Of a stretch of 64,000 nucleotides of DNA, positions 1 to 8,403 are shown piece after piece. Source of the DNA: Halocynthiibacter styelae (GTDB taxonomy: Bacteria > Pseudomonadota > Alphaproteobacteria > Rhodobacterales > Rhodobacteraceae); assembly GCF_016123485.1 (NCBI RefSeq), contig NZ_JADCKQ010000008.1, positions 1 through 64,000 of the forward strand, in the 5' to 3' direction. Made by a program: the position numbers and the translations under genes. Positions within the stretch are counted from its first letter, which is position 1, and each line of letters starts with the position of its first letter. Below the pieces are notes generated by a model. It ran no database searches, was not told the DNA's origin, and worked only from the letters and a program-made list of their open reading frames with translations.

Positions 1-1
1 C

Positions 2-124
2 ATCAATGGGTTCTACAATCCACGCAGGCGGCATTCATCCCTTGGCGGGAAAAGCCCCTTGGCATTCGAACGAAGGACTGCATAACATAAGCTGAGAGAC
101 CGGAACTTTTGCGCGGCAAGACCA
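2..124 (+). mobile_element. 3' end of an IS3-family insertion sequence (transposase C-terminus plus right end)
   Basis: Frame 2 from the first bases reads INGFYNPRRRHSSLGGKSPL... and stops with TAA at 83–85. This is the typical C-terminal end of the IS3-family OrfB (integrase/rve) transposase. The stretch that follows, about 93–124, ends in AAGACCA; its complement starts TGGTCTTGCC, matching the TG...CA termini of IS3 elements, so the right inverted repeat probably ends near 124. The rest of the element lies outside the window, so I cannot say whether it is intact. It sits just downstream of the racemase gene and marks the edge of the catabolic locus. The family call is fairly sure; the exact end is inferred. 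Confidence 0.75.
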
Positions 125-270
125 GTTGCAGCTTGCATGAACGCATGCAGCAGTCACAGACTGGCCATATTCGCACGATATCGCCATCATATAAAAAAAA
201 CGATCTTAGTACTTTTTGTTGCCTTAACGGTCTTGGTGGCCTGGCAGAATAAACTTCTGAGAACGGCAAA

Positions 271-1404
271 TCAGCAGCTTGCAGTACCCGGAAGATAGAC
301 GCGCGGGCTGCGACCGCCCCAGTCCACGAAAAGGTCCGCCATGATGGTTCGGAACTGATGTTCGGACCGGACAATATCGATGCATTCCTGTCCCTGTTGG
401 CCAAAAACCACGGCTTCGTCACCGCTTTGCACCTCGGTCAGGCCGGTGACATCTGCGATGATCGTGTTCATAGATATTTTGCCCAGGATCGGCACCTTCT
501 GCCCCCGGATCAGGATCTCTCCGCGACCGAAGCTATCGCGACCAAAACCATTGGCATACCCAAGTGACACATTCGCCAGCCTGCGCGGTTGATCCAGAGT
601 CACGGCCCGGTCATATCCGATTGTGCTGCCCTTGGGATAGCTGCCCACATTGGTGATATGTGCCTTCAGTTCAATCGTCGGGCGGAAGCCAAGTTCACGG
701 TTGATAATGCCGTAAAGAAGGGCGCCGCAGCGATACATATCAGTTGTCACAGGTTGCCGCGACCCAAGCGTCAGGGAACTGCCGGCGTGCACCAGAACAT
801 CCGTTCGTTTCAGCCGGGAATGTTCAATAACCCAGCTGACATCCGCCTGAAAACGCTGATCACTGTGGCGCAGATCTTCCGGTGTGTTTGACGGAAAATG
901 TGTGCAGATGCCCGCGATATGGCCCCCGACCAGATCAAGAATGCGCAAACAGGCCTGCTGTCCTTCAGCTGTGGAAAGTTCCAGCCCGTCCCGCGACATG
1001 CCATCCGCATTCAGGGCCAGATGCAACCCGGGGTTCGGATGCCCTTCCTGCGCCAGCTTTGCAAAGATCTGCGCGGCCTCTGGTGAACTGACCTGTTCCT
1101 GCACCCTGTCCTGCAACGCATCACGTATTTCAACCGGCGTTGCAGATCTCAGTCGCAGCAGGTTTCCGGCAAAGCCCGCATCCCGCACAGCGCGGGCTTC
1201 GGCATTTGAGGTGATCCCGATATGGTTCACGCCCGCAGCCATAACAACCGGCACAACCGCATTGATCCCATGACCATAGGCGTCGGCTTTCAGCACCGCA
1301 CAAAACCCGGTTTCAGGCGGGATCAGATCAAGCCCAATTTTCAGATTATTCGCAATGCGATCCGGGTAAATTTCACACCAGGACGCTTTTACAGGTTCAG
1401 TCAT
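271..1404 (-). CDS. alr: Alanine racemase family protein, probably a broad-spectrum amino-acid racemase
   Basis: PLP-dependent fold-type III racemase of 377 residues. Lys39 in AVLKADAYGHG is the PLP lysine and Tyr264 in IGYDRAV the second catalytic base; GKISMNT lies in the C-terminal domain. Several stretches (LALNADGMSRDG, RLANVSLGYANGF, the C-terminal DLFVDWGGRSP) resemble the broad-spectrum racemases (Bsr type, for example from Pseudomonas putida) more than housekeeping Alr, which would allow substrates such as ornithine, lysine or arginine. No signal peptide is visible, unlike periplasmic Bsr. It is the last gene of a leftward operon, 6 bp after an M20 amidohydrolase and behind ornithine cyclodeaminase, which fits a catabolic role. 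Family sure; substrate range inferred. Confidence 0.85.
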   Translation of the reverse strand: MTEPVKASWCEIYPDRIANNLKIGLDLIPPETGFCAVLKADAYGHGINAVVPVVMAAGVNHIGITSNAEARAVRDAGFAGNLLRLRSATPVEIRDALQDRVQEQVSSPEAAQIFAKLAQEGHPNPGLHLALNADGMSRDGLELSTAEGQQACLRILDLVGGHIAGICTHFPSNTPEDLRHSDQRFQADVSWVIEHSRLKRTDVLVHAGSSLTLGSRQPVTTDMYRCGALLYGIINRELGFRPTIELKAHITNVGSYPKGSTIGYDRAVTLDQPRRLANVSLGYANGFGRDSFGRGEILIRGQKVPILGKISMNTIIADVTGLTEVQSGDEAVVFGQQGQECIDIVRSEHQFRTIMADLFVDWGGRSPRVYLPGTASC

Positions 1405-1410
1405 GGCAGT

Positions 1411-2568
1411 TTATCCCACGGCTTTACCAAGTATCTGTCGGGTGATTTCCAGGAAAACTGCGGGACCAATGGTCAGCAGACTGTCAGGGAAATCATAATC
1501 CGGATTGTGCAATTGCGGATGGGTTTCACCTGCGCCCAGAAACAGCAGACAGGCCTCGGCCCCGTCCTGGCCGAAGCGACCGAAATCCTCGGACCAACGC
1601 ATGGGGTGATCCATCTCACGTGTGATCGCGCCCGCAGTTTCAGCGGCGGTTCCGGCAATGGCCGTGGCCTTATTGCCGTTGGTCACAGCGTGAAACACGT
1701 CGTGCCAGGTGACATCTGTCTGAAGCGGGCCACGCGCTGCATCCAGTAGCTTTTCAGCACCTTCGGTCAGAAATGTCATGCGATCATCCGTCATGCTGCG
1801 CAGCGTGACGCGCAATTCCCCCGTCCCCGGAGAAATGCCAAAAGCCGCCTCGCCGATATTCACATGGGTCAGCGTACTAAGCCCGAAATCTGGATCCGAA
1901 ATCGTGCCGGAAGACAATTCAGGCAGGGCCCCGATCAGCTGGGCAATCGCAGGCGCAGGCGAAATTCCGTCTTCAGGGGCGGCGGCATGTGAACTTTTGC
2001 CATCAAAATTAATCTGCATGCCACGTGAGGCGCAGTTCGCAGGCCCGTTGCGCAGGCCAATTTCACCCAACGCATGACCGGGCACATTGTGATAGGCAAA
2101 GGCATAATCCGGTCGGATTTCAGGCCAGCGGGGATCGTCAATCACGGCCTGTGCGCCAAATCCGGTTTCCTCGGCGGGCTGAAACAACAAGATGACACGA
2201 CCACATGCCGGACGTTGTGCAAGCGCCATGCCAAGGCCCAGAACCATGCACATATGCCCATCATGACCACACAGATGCCCCTTACCGACCACTTCTGATT
2301 TATAGGGCAGTTCGGACAATTCGGTGATCGGCAATCCATCCAGTTCGCAACGAAACAGCACTGTGGGGCCAGCTTCCGCCCCCCGAAACTCAGCTGCAAC
2401 ACCTGCGCCACCGAGACCTTCCCAAATGCGATCGGCACCCAGATCTTTCAGCTCACGAACAATACGTGCAGCGGTCTGGACCTCTTCCCCTGATATCTCA
2501 GGCTGACGGTGCAGATCGTGACGCAGTTCTGTCAGATATGTCAGCTGCACCCGTGACAAAACACTCAT
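1411..2568 (-). CDS. M20-family amidohydrolase (hippurate / N-acyl-amino-acid hydrolase type)
   Basis: Metal-dependent amidohydrolase of 385 residues. The N-terminal half carries RHDLHRQPEISGEE, the LCGHDGHM metal-binding segment and FQPAEETGFGAQ with the catalytic Glu; the lid domain follows (SSHAAAPEDGISP) and the C-terminus has the family ending LHNPDYDFPDS. Known relatives hydrolyse N-acyl amino acids in the cytoplasm and bind two metal ions. The start codon overlaps the stop of ornithine cyclodeaminase by 4 bp (ATGA), so the two are translationally coupled. Its role here is probably to release a free amino acid from an imported acylated precursor. A second, diverged M20 gene lies at 11314–12465. 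Exact substrate not deducible. Confidence 0.88.
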   Translation of the reverse strand: MSVLSRVQLTYLTELRHDLHRQPEISGEEVQTAARIVRELKDLGADRIWEGLGGAGVAAEFRGAEAGPTVLFRCELDGLPITELSELPYKSEVVGKGHLCGHDGHMCMVLGLGMALAQRPACGRVILLFQPAEETGFGAQAVIDDPRWPEIRPDYAFAYHNVPGHALGEIGLRNGPANCASRGMQINFDGKSSHAAAPEDGISPAPAIAQLIGALPELSSGTISDPDFGLSTLTHVNIGEAAFGISPGTGELRVTLRSMTDDRMTFLTEGAEKLLDAARGPLQTDVTWHDVFHAVTNGNKATAIAGTAAETAGAITREMDHPMRWSEDFGRFGQDGAEACLLFLGAGETHPQLHNPDYDFPDSLLTIGPAVFLEITRQILGKAVG

Positions 2569-3635
2569 GCAGCACCTTTTTGCGCCGGCGTTGCGCGCAG
2601 AACCATGCCGAACAGATCACGCGGGTCATCGGGATCTGCCAGTAAGTCAAGCTGCTGGAACAGGCCAGTACCTTCCAGCTGATCACGGATATAGCGCAGG
2701 GCGGAGAAATCCTCAGTCGCGAAACCAACGCCATCAAACAAGGTAATCTGACGATCAGAGGTGCGGCCTTTTTCTTCGCCCCGGATCACTTTCCACATCT
2801 CTGTCACCGGGAAATCTTCCGGCATGTTCTGAATTTCACCTTCAATGCGGGTTTGCGGGGGGTATTCCACAAAAACATCCGCACGTTTCAGGATATCAGC
2901 CTGCAGTTCAGTCTTGCCCGGGCAGTCGCCGCCAATTGCGTTGATGTGGATGCCCGCGCCCACCATATTGTCGTTCAGCACGGTCGCGTTTTGCTTGTCC
3001 GCGGTGCAGGTCGTAATGATTTGCGCGCCCTGAACGGCTTCTTCCGCGGTCTTGCAGGGATGCAGTGTCATGCCCAGACCCTGCAGATTGCGCATCAGTT
3101 TTGCGGTTGCGGCCGGGTCTGTATCGTACAGGCGCAACGTGTCGATGCCGCAGATCACCTTCATCGCCAGGGCCTGAAATTCCGACTGCGCGCCGTTGCC
3201 AATCATCGCCATAGTGCGGGCGTTTGCCGGTGCCAGATGCTTTGCAACCACTGCCGAGGTCGCCGCTGTGCGCAGGGCCGTCAGCACGGTCATTTCGGTC
3301 AGAAGCACCGGATAGCCAGTGTAAACATCCGCCAGCAGGCCAAAAGCCGTCACGGTCTGCAGGCCTTCTTTGGTGTTCTTCGGGTGACCGTTCACATATT
3401 TGAAACCATAAGTCGTGCCGTCAGAAGTCGGCATCAGTTCAATCACGCCTTCCTTGGAATGCGCCGCCACGCGTGGGGTTTTGTCGAACAATTCCCAGCG
3501 TTTGAAGTCTTCTTCAATATAAGCAGCGATCCCGGACAGCATGTCCTCAATGCCAATCCGGTGGATCAGCTGCATCATGTTATCAACGCTGACGAAGGGA
3601 ACCATCGCCAGTTCGGACGGAGAAGTATTGGTCAT
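2565..3635 (-). CDS. ocd: Ornithine cyclodeaminase
   Basis: Protein of 356 residues of the ornithine cyclodeaminase/mu-crystallin family. It looks like the authentic enzyme: DDFKRW-like EDFKRWELFDK, the substrate-loop segment GVIELMP, FKYVNGHPKNT, TALRTAATS, the Rossmann motif MIGNGAQSEFQALA, and NAIGGDCPGKTEL with the catalytic Asp, all shared with Pseudomonas putida OCD. That enzyme converts L-ornithine to L-proline plus ammonia using bound NAD+. It overlaps the M20 gene by 4 bp and follows the TRAP genes, so imported material probably ends as ornithine and then proline. EutC-like members of the same family in ectoine clusters are an alternative, but the motif match favours OCD. Confidence 0.85.
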   Translation of the reverse strand: MTNTSPSELAMVPFVSVDNMMQLIHRIGIEDMLSGIAAYIEEDFKRWELFDKTPRVAAHSKEGVIELMPTSDGTTYGFKYVNGHPKNTKEGLQTVTAFGLLADVYTGYPVLLTEMTVLTALRTAATSAVVAKHLAPANARTMAMIGNGAQSEFQALAMKVICGIDTLRLYDTDPAATAKLMRNLQGLGMTLHPCKTAEEAVQGAQIITTCTADKQNATVLNDNMVGAGIHINAIGGDCPGKTELQADILKRADVFVEYPPQTRIEGEIQNMPEDFPVTEMWKVIRGEEKGRTSDRQITLFDGVGFATEDFSALRYIRDQLEGTGLFQQLDLLADPDDPRDLFGMVLRATPAQKGAA

Positions 3636-3658
3636 TTTCAGGAACTCTTATCGAAGGT

Positions 3659-4948
3659 TTAACCAAAGATCGCAGTGGGCAGCCACAGTGCAATCTGGGG
3701 AATGAAGGTTGTCAGCATCAGGGTCGGCAGCCAGGCAAAGGCGATCATCAGCAGGGTTGGTTTGATCATCTTATTCACCGGCGTTTCAGTCACCCGCGCA
3801 CCCAGATACAAAAGCGGCGCAGTTGGAGGCGTGATATTGGCCATGCCAAGGTTCACCCCCAGAACGGCCGCGAAATGCACCGGATCCATACCCACACTTT
3901 GCACGATCGGCAAAAGCAGCGGGGCAGACAAAAGCAGGCCGGAAATATCATCCATCAGCATGCCGATCAGGATCATCACAAGGTTCACCATCAGAAGAAT
4001 GATGATCGGATTGTCCGACACGGAATAGATCAGATCTTTTGCCATCGCCGGGATGTTTTCAAACACCAGGAACTGACTGACGATCAGCACCATAAAGACC
4101 ATCATCATGACAACGCCAATGGTCGTGCCAGCATAGCGCAGAGTTGGGAAAAAATTTTCTTTTGTCAGCCCCTTATAGACGAAAAAGCCAATCGGGATCG
4201 CATAGACAACGGCCACGCCTGCGGCTTCAGTCGGGGTCATGAAACCACCGTAGATGCCGCCCAAAATGATTACGGGCATCATCAGGGCCGGCATTGCTTT
4301 CAGGCCGCGTGCACGGAATTCAGCGCTGAAATTGCCATCCACGCGACCGATTTTCAGGTCTTTGACTTTGCGCAGCATGACGAAATTCACAATGCACAGC
4401 ATCACGATCAGGATCAGCCCGGGCACAACCGTCGCCAGGAAACATTTCAGAACCGATTGCTGGGTCGTCCAGGCATAGAGGATCTGGGATGAACTGGGTG
4501 GGATCAACAGGCCAAGCGGGCTGGCGGATACGATCAGGGCGGCGGCCATACCTTCGGGGTAATTGGCCTTGCGCAGATGCGGCATCATGATCGACCCAAT
4601 GCAGGTCAGCGTCGCGGCAGCAGACCCGGAAATCGCACCGAAAATACCGCTGGCGACCACCGCAGCCGCACTAAGGCCCCCGCGAATATGGCCAACCATC
4701 AGTTCCGCCAGCGACACCAGAGGGGCGGCAATGCGGCCGCGTTCCATGATGGCACCGGCCAGGATAAACAGCGGGATCGCCAGCAACACAAGCGAGCTGA
4801 CCTTCCAGTGACCGGTGGGCAAAAAGCCCGACACATCATGCCCACCAAAGACGGAAATAAAGATCAGGACGCCGCCAAAGGCCAGGGGAACGCTGACACC
4901 GATCAGCAGCAGCACACAGATAAGAATGAGACTTCCGAGGATAATCAC
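3659..4948 (-). CDS. dctM: TRAP transporter large membrane subunit (DctM family)
   Basis: Hydrophobic protein of 429 residues with about twelve predicted membrane segments, the usual size for DctM. Typical family segments are visible: IPLFILAGAIMERG near residue 60, GGLSAAAVVASGIFGAISGSA, PLGLLIPPSS, and GVNLGMANITPP near the C-terminus. DctM is the transport channel of the Na+-driven tripartite system and acts with DctQ and DctP, both encoded just upstream on the same strand. Downstream lies ornithine cyclodeaminase, 23 bp away, so transporter and catabolic enzymes form one transcription unit. Substrate is not evident from DctM itself. Confidence 0.92.
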   Translation of the reverse strand: MIILGSLILICVLLLIGVSVPLAFGGVLIFISVFGGHDVSGFLPTGHWKVSSLVLLAIPLFILAGAIMERGRIAAPLVSLAELMVGHIRGGLSAAAVVASGIFGAISGSAAATLTCIGSIMMPHLRKANYPEGMAAALIVSASPLGLLIPPSSSQILYAWTTQQSVLKCFLATVVPGLILIVMLCIVNFVMLRKVKDLKIGRVDGNFSAEFRARGLKAMPALMMPVIILGGIYGGFMTPTEAAGVAVVYAIPIGFFVYKGLTKENFFPTLRYAGTTIGVVMMMVFMVLIVSQFLVFENIPAMAKDLIYSVSDNPIIILLMVNLVMILIGMLMDDISGLLLSAPLLLPIVQSVGMDPVHFAAVLGVNLGMANITPPTAPLLYLGARVTETPVNKMIKPTLLMIAFAWLPTLMLTTFIPQIALWLPTAIFG

Positions 4949-4983
4949 GTCAGATCCTTTCGATAGATTGGGGGAAAGGTGGC

Positions 4984-5541
4984 TTAGCCAGCCTCAGAAC
5001 TTGTCACGTCACCGGTCTTTTCAGATGGGCCAGATTTCCACAGCGCCCAGAGATGCAGCGCGCTGTAAAAGGCCATCATGGCAAAGCCGACAAAGATCGC
5101 GATACGGGGCACAAGGAAGGGGATCCGCAGGGCGATTGTCGTGCGCCAGCGCGGGTAACTGTCGATTTCATCAATCAACATCAAAAGCGCCCAGTAGATC
5201 AGGAAACAGGTCACGAACAGCTCAATTGCGCCAATGGTCAGGGCCCGGACATGGGCCTTTTTCGGGTCGGTGATGACATAAGACAGCAGATCCGCCGTCA
5301 CATGTGATCCGTCATGGGTGGCGACGGCGCTGCCGACAAAATACATCCAAAAACAGATGATCAGCAGCCATTCTTCATAGGCGAAAAGATCAGCATTCAG
5401 CACATAGCGAAAGATCACCACAAAAAAGAAGGTCACAGCCATAATCAGGCAGCTGAACACGAGAAACCAGGTTTTGACCTTGATCATCCGGTCTACAAAC
5501 CGCGCCAGGCCTTGCGACAGATGGGGATGCAGATCCTGCAT
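4984..5541 (-). CDS. dctQ: TRAP transporter small membrane subunit (DctQ family)
   Basis: Small membrane protein of 185 residues with four predicted transmembrane segments. It has the DctQ pattern FRYVLNADLFAYEEWLL followed by GSAVATHDGSHV, where DctQ proteins carry a conserved polar loop. It pairs with DctM, encoded 35 bp downstream. The N-terminal 20 residues are polar and the C-terminus has a short cytoplasmic tail. Sequence identity in this family is low, so assignment rests on topology, these motifs and position between dctP and dctM. Confidence 0.88.
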   Translation of the reverse strand: MQDLHPHLSQGLARFVDRMIKVKTWFLVFSCLIMAVTFFFVVIFRYVLNADLFAYEEWLLIICFWMYFVGSAVATHDGSHVTADLLSYVITDPKKAHVRALTIGAIELFVTCFLIYWALLMLIDEIDSYPRWRTTIALRIPFLVPRIAIFVGFAMMAFYSALHLWALWKSGPSEKTGDVTSSEAG

Positions 5542-5623
5542 GGGGCCGTCCTTCTTTCAGAAACATAACAGAAGAGAGGCAGGCGACCAGAACATCAGGC
5601 CGCCTGCGAAAGCAATCTATTGA

Positions 5624-6619
5624 TTACATGTCGTTTTTCAGGGCGTCGATCACGTCCTGGCCTACGATTTCTGCAATCTGTGGCCAGACATCGCTGCGCA
5701 CTTTATCGGCAATCGCAGCGCGTTCTTCTGCGCTCATTTCCAGAACTTCATATCCCATTTCGGTCAGCTTCCCGAGGTAGGATGATTCATTGTTACGACC
5801 CCATGCGGCGTAATCCGTGGCGGCCTTATCAAAAGCTGCCTGAACAACGGTCTGCTGTTCTTCGGTCATCTCATTCCAGGTATCAAGCGACGCGTAATAT
5901 GTGGTGTTCTCAACAACAGCGTTATACGGCAGATAGGCTGCGCCAACGTTCGACGTTGCAAAGGCGCTATAGGCCAGTTGCGCTGTGCAGCAGATCGCGC
6001 CGTCAACAGTGCCGGATTGGATCGCCGGGAAGATTTCACCCCAGTTCATGGTGGTCGCGTTGAAGCCTATGGCTTCGACAGTGGCTTTGATCACCTGTGA
6101 ACTCCAGACACGGATGTTCATGTCTTTGTCGCCGGTGCCGGCTGCATCTTCAGGAATGCTGTTGGCAACAACGCCGACAAAACCTTCGGGGGCATTCGCC
6201 AGCAGGTGCAGGTCAAGCGCGGCCAGACGTTCAGCAAAAATGGTGTTAAACGCAGAATCTTTGCGCAGATATACGTTTTCAGCTTCGTCCCAGTTGCTGA
6301 CCAGGAAGGGCAGAGAATTGATTTCAAGCACCGGGTCGTTGTGGGCGTAAACCACTGCATGCACCAGATCGACATTGCCCCGCGCCGCAGCTTCGAACAG
6401 TTCTTCACCGGAACCAAGCTGACCCGCAGGGAAAACGGTGACTTCGATGCCAACGCCTGCGCCTTCGATGTCTGCTTCGATCTGAGACAGCAGTTCATTG
6501 CCGAAATGCTCAACCGGAACAACGCCAGCCAGCTTCAATGTGATATCGTCGGCAAATGCGGTGCTGGTCAGGCAAAGACCCATGGCCGTCGCGGTTGCAA
6601 AGTTTTTCAGTGTAGTCAT
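5624..6619 (-). CDS. dctP: TRAP transporter periplasmic substrate-binding protein (DctP family)
   Basis: Solute-binding protein of 331 residues. I place the start at 6619 (MTTLKNFATAT), which gives a classic signal peptide ending ...STAFA before DDITLKLAG; in-frame upstream codons would add an unlikely N-terminal tail. DctP features include VFPAGQLGSGEEL, the segment around WSSQVIKATVEAIG that holds the conserved substrate-binding Arg of the family, and GTVDGAICC. The protein binds the ligand in the periplasm and delivers it to DctQM. It is the first gene of the leftward operon, divergent from a LysR gene. The ligand is likely an acylated or cyclic amino compound, judged only from the downstream enzymes. 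Confidence 0.9.
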   Translation of the reverse strand: MTTLKNFATATAMGLCLTSTAFADDITLKLAGVVPVEHFGNELLSQIEADIEGAGVGIEVTVFPAGQLGSGEELFEAAARGNVDLVHAVVYAHNDPVLEINSLPFLVSNWDEAENVYLRKDSAFNTIFAERLAALDLHLLANAPEGFVGVVANSIPEDAAGTGDKDMNIRVWSSQVIKATVEAIGFNATTMNWGEIFPAIQSGTVDGAICCTAQLAYSAFATSNVGAAYLPYNAVVENTTYYASLDTWNEMTEEQQTVVQAAFDKAATDYAAWGRNNESSYLGKLTEMGYEVLEMSAEERAAIADKVRSDVWPQIAEIVGQDVIDALKNDM

Positions 6620-6746
6620 CAGGATTACCCTATGTTTGACGCGCCGGGCGTCGTTCCATTTCGCGGGAAGTAGTCTGCAGGATGCACGGCCTCCTCCCAA
6701 AGTCGCGCCTTTACACTGAAACAGTCGCCCATCTATAAATCAAATT

Positions 6747-6780
6747 CATAATGATTATGCTGGCATAACCATGGATTATG
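6747..6780. promoter_or_regulatory. Two tandem CATAA-type palindromes between dctP and lysR (candidate LysR operators)
   Basis: A perfect palindrome CATAAT-G-ATTATG lies at 6747–6759, and a second, CATAA followed by TTATG with a 7-nt spacer, at 6764–6780. The second ends 4 bp before the LysR start and both sit in the shared promoter region with the TRAP operon. Repeated dyads in a divergent lysR promoter are typical binding sites for the adjacent regulator. The sites are seen directly; their use is inferred. Confidence 0.55.
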
Positions 6781-6784
6781 AAAA

Positions 6785-7738
6785 ATGAACCGCACGGACA
6801 TCGAACATTTTTGCCGAAACCTTGACTGGAACCTTTTGTTTTCATTTATGATTATCGTCGAGGAAGAAGGCGTAACACGGGCTGCATCGCGTCTTTTAGT
6901 GTCTCAGCCTGCGGTAACCAATTCTCTCAAACGGCTCGAATCCCATCTGGATTGCACCCTTGTGGATCGCAGCGCATCTGAGTTCACGCTGACCCCAACC
7001 GGTCAGATCGTCTATGAGGAATGCCAGGAAATCTACAGTGCGGTATCGCGGATGGCTGGCGTTCTGCGCACCGTGCGCGACGAGGTTACAGGCCATGTAT
7101 CCATCGAAGCACCCACACATGTGGAAACCCCGATCCTGGACGCGGCCCTTGTACGGTTTCACAAATCCCACCCCAAAGCGACCCTGTCGATCAAGGTCGT
7201 GACATCCGGCGATGTCATCACATCTGTGAAACGCAAAAATGCATCCTGCGGACTGGCACTGGTCACCGAACGCCCTGCGGGTCTGGAATATGAGGTGATC
7301 TACCGCGAACGTTTTGCGCTGTATTGCGGGTATGGCAGCGATCTGTTTGGCCGGAATGACATCACACTGGAGGAAATATGCCACCAGCCCTATGTGACAT
7401 TCCCAACTGATATTGTGGGAGGGGAGTTGCATAACTTTACGCTGGCCCGCCAGAAGTACGGTATCAATTCACCGCCCGTCGGGCGATCTTACCACCTGGA
7501 AGAACTGCGTCGTTTTATTGAGATCGGCATCGGCATCGGCCCCCACCCTGTCCACGTCGCCCAACGCTTTGTTGATCAGGGCCGTCTCTGGCAACTGACC
7601 GCATTTGACGACCTGCCGGTGTTTGAGCTTTGCCTTGTCACAAACCCCCGCACCCGCCTGAACCATGCGGAAAAAGCATTCATCCGCATTCTTCAGGAGG
7701 AAATAGCTAAGATCCCCTTACCAGATCGCAGCTACTGA
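6785..7738 (+). CDS. LysR-family transcriptional regulator of the TRAP/amidohydrolase operon
   Basis: LysR-type regulator of 317 residues. The N-terminal winged helix-turn-helix reads LLFSFMIIVEEEGVTRAASR, then LLVSQPAVTNSLKRLE, then LVDRSASEFTLTPTG; the C-terminal two-thirds is the effector-binding domain. It is transcribed divergently from the six-gene TRAP–OCD–amidohydrolase–racemase operon, and palindromes lie immediately upstream of its start. By the usual LysR pattern it would control that operon, and perhaps itself, in response to the transported compound or a product. The effector cannot be read from the sequence. Confidence 0.9.
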   Translation: MNRTDIEHFCRNLDWNLLFSFMIIVEEEGVTRAASRLLVSQPAVTNSLKRLESHLDCTLVDRSASEFTLTPTGQIVYEECQEIYSAVSRMAGVLRTVRDEVTGHVSIEAPTHVETPILDAALVRFHKSHPKATLSIKVVTSGDVITSVKRKNASCGLALVTERPAGLEYEVIYRERFALYCGYGSDLFGRNDITLEEICHQPYVTFPTDIVGGELHNFTLARQKYGINSPPVGRSYHLEELRRFIEIGIGIGPHPVHVAQRFVDQGRLWQLTAFDDLPVFELCLVTNPRTRLNHAEKAFIRILQEEIAKIPLPDRSY

Positions 7739-7810
7739 AGCCGGGATAGGAAAGCGACCACTTCCGCTTGCCTGATTGAAACCAACTGATTGTGACGTTA
7801 TAGCTCAGCG

Positions 7811-8296
7811 ATGCTCAAACTGGACCGGATTGATTTCCAAATACTCAGGGTTTTATCCGACAACGGACGGATCGCGAAAGCAGCTTTGGCGGCTAAGGTC
7901 GGGCTGTCACCTTCCCCCTGTTGGGAACGTCTGCGTCGTCTGGAAAAATCCGGATTGATTTCAGGCTATCAGGCGCAAATCAACCTGCGCAAACTGCCCG
8001 GTGTCATCACCGTTTTTGTCACGATTGAGCTGGATTCACACGCCGCCGCCCGCTTTCAGTCTTTTGAACGCACCATCGGCGCCCACCCCGAAATCACCGG
8101 ATGCTGGGCCATTGGCGGGGGCTATGATTACCTGATCCAGGTCGTCACGTCATCCATCGAAGCCTATCAGGAACTGATCGAAACCATCCTGGAAACCTCA
8201 GGCGATATCGCGCGTTATTATTCCTACATCGTCACCAAAACCGTGCGCAGCCCCGGCCCGCCATTACATCTGCTGGCTGGTGGCGCAGATGAATAA
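7811..8296 (+). CDS. Lrp/AsnC-family regulator, DoeX-like
   Basis: AsnC/Lrp regulator of 161 residues: N-terminal helix-turn-helix (DFQILRVLSDNGRIAKAALA, then VGLSPSPCWERLRRLE) and a C-terminal RAM ligand-binding domain (GCWAIGGGYDYLIQVV). The pattern SPSPCWERLRRLE with CWA-GGG-DYL and the ending YYSYIVTKTV closely resembles the AsnC-type regulator of ectoine catabolic clusters (DoeX). It lies 107 bp upstream of a dehydrogenase–aminotransferase pair of DoeC/DoeD type on the same strand and probably controls it. The ATG at 7811 has no clear ribosome-binding site. Family sure; DoeX relationship by memory of motifs, moderately sure. Confidence 0.88.
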   Translation: MLKLDRIDFQILRVLSDNGRIAKAALAAKVGLSPSPCWERLRRLEKSGLISGYQAQINLRKLPGVITVFVTIELDSHAAARFQSFERTIGAHPEITGCWAIGGGYDYLIQVVTSSIEAYQELIETILETSGDIARYYSYIVTKTVRSPGPPLHLLAGGADE

Positions 8297-8403
8297 ACTG
8301 ACTTGAGACAAAAATTCAGTTAAATATTCTGCAAACTCAGGCAACTTCAGCCCCATCATCTTTCGCTTCTACGTAGGGTTCTTCCCAACACAGGAACCGA
8401 AAT

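Noticed and set aside
1-90. Alternative frame at the left edge ending at 90
   Set aside because: Frame 2 matches the IS3 transposase C-terminus clearly, so the other frame is a shadow.
137-298. 53-codon frame with one hydrophobic segment next to the IS end
   Set aside because: No ribosome-binding site, overlaps the racemase 3' end, and no recognisable family; likely chance.
7780-7815. TATAGCTCAG-like string considered as part of a tRNA
   Set aside because: No acceptor stem or T-arm sequence is found around it; it is the AsnC gene leader.
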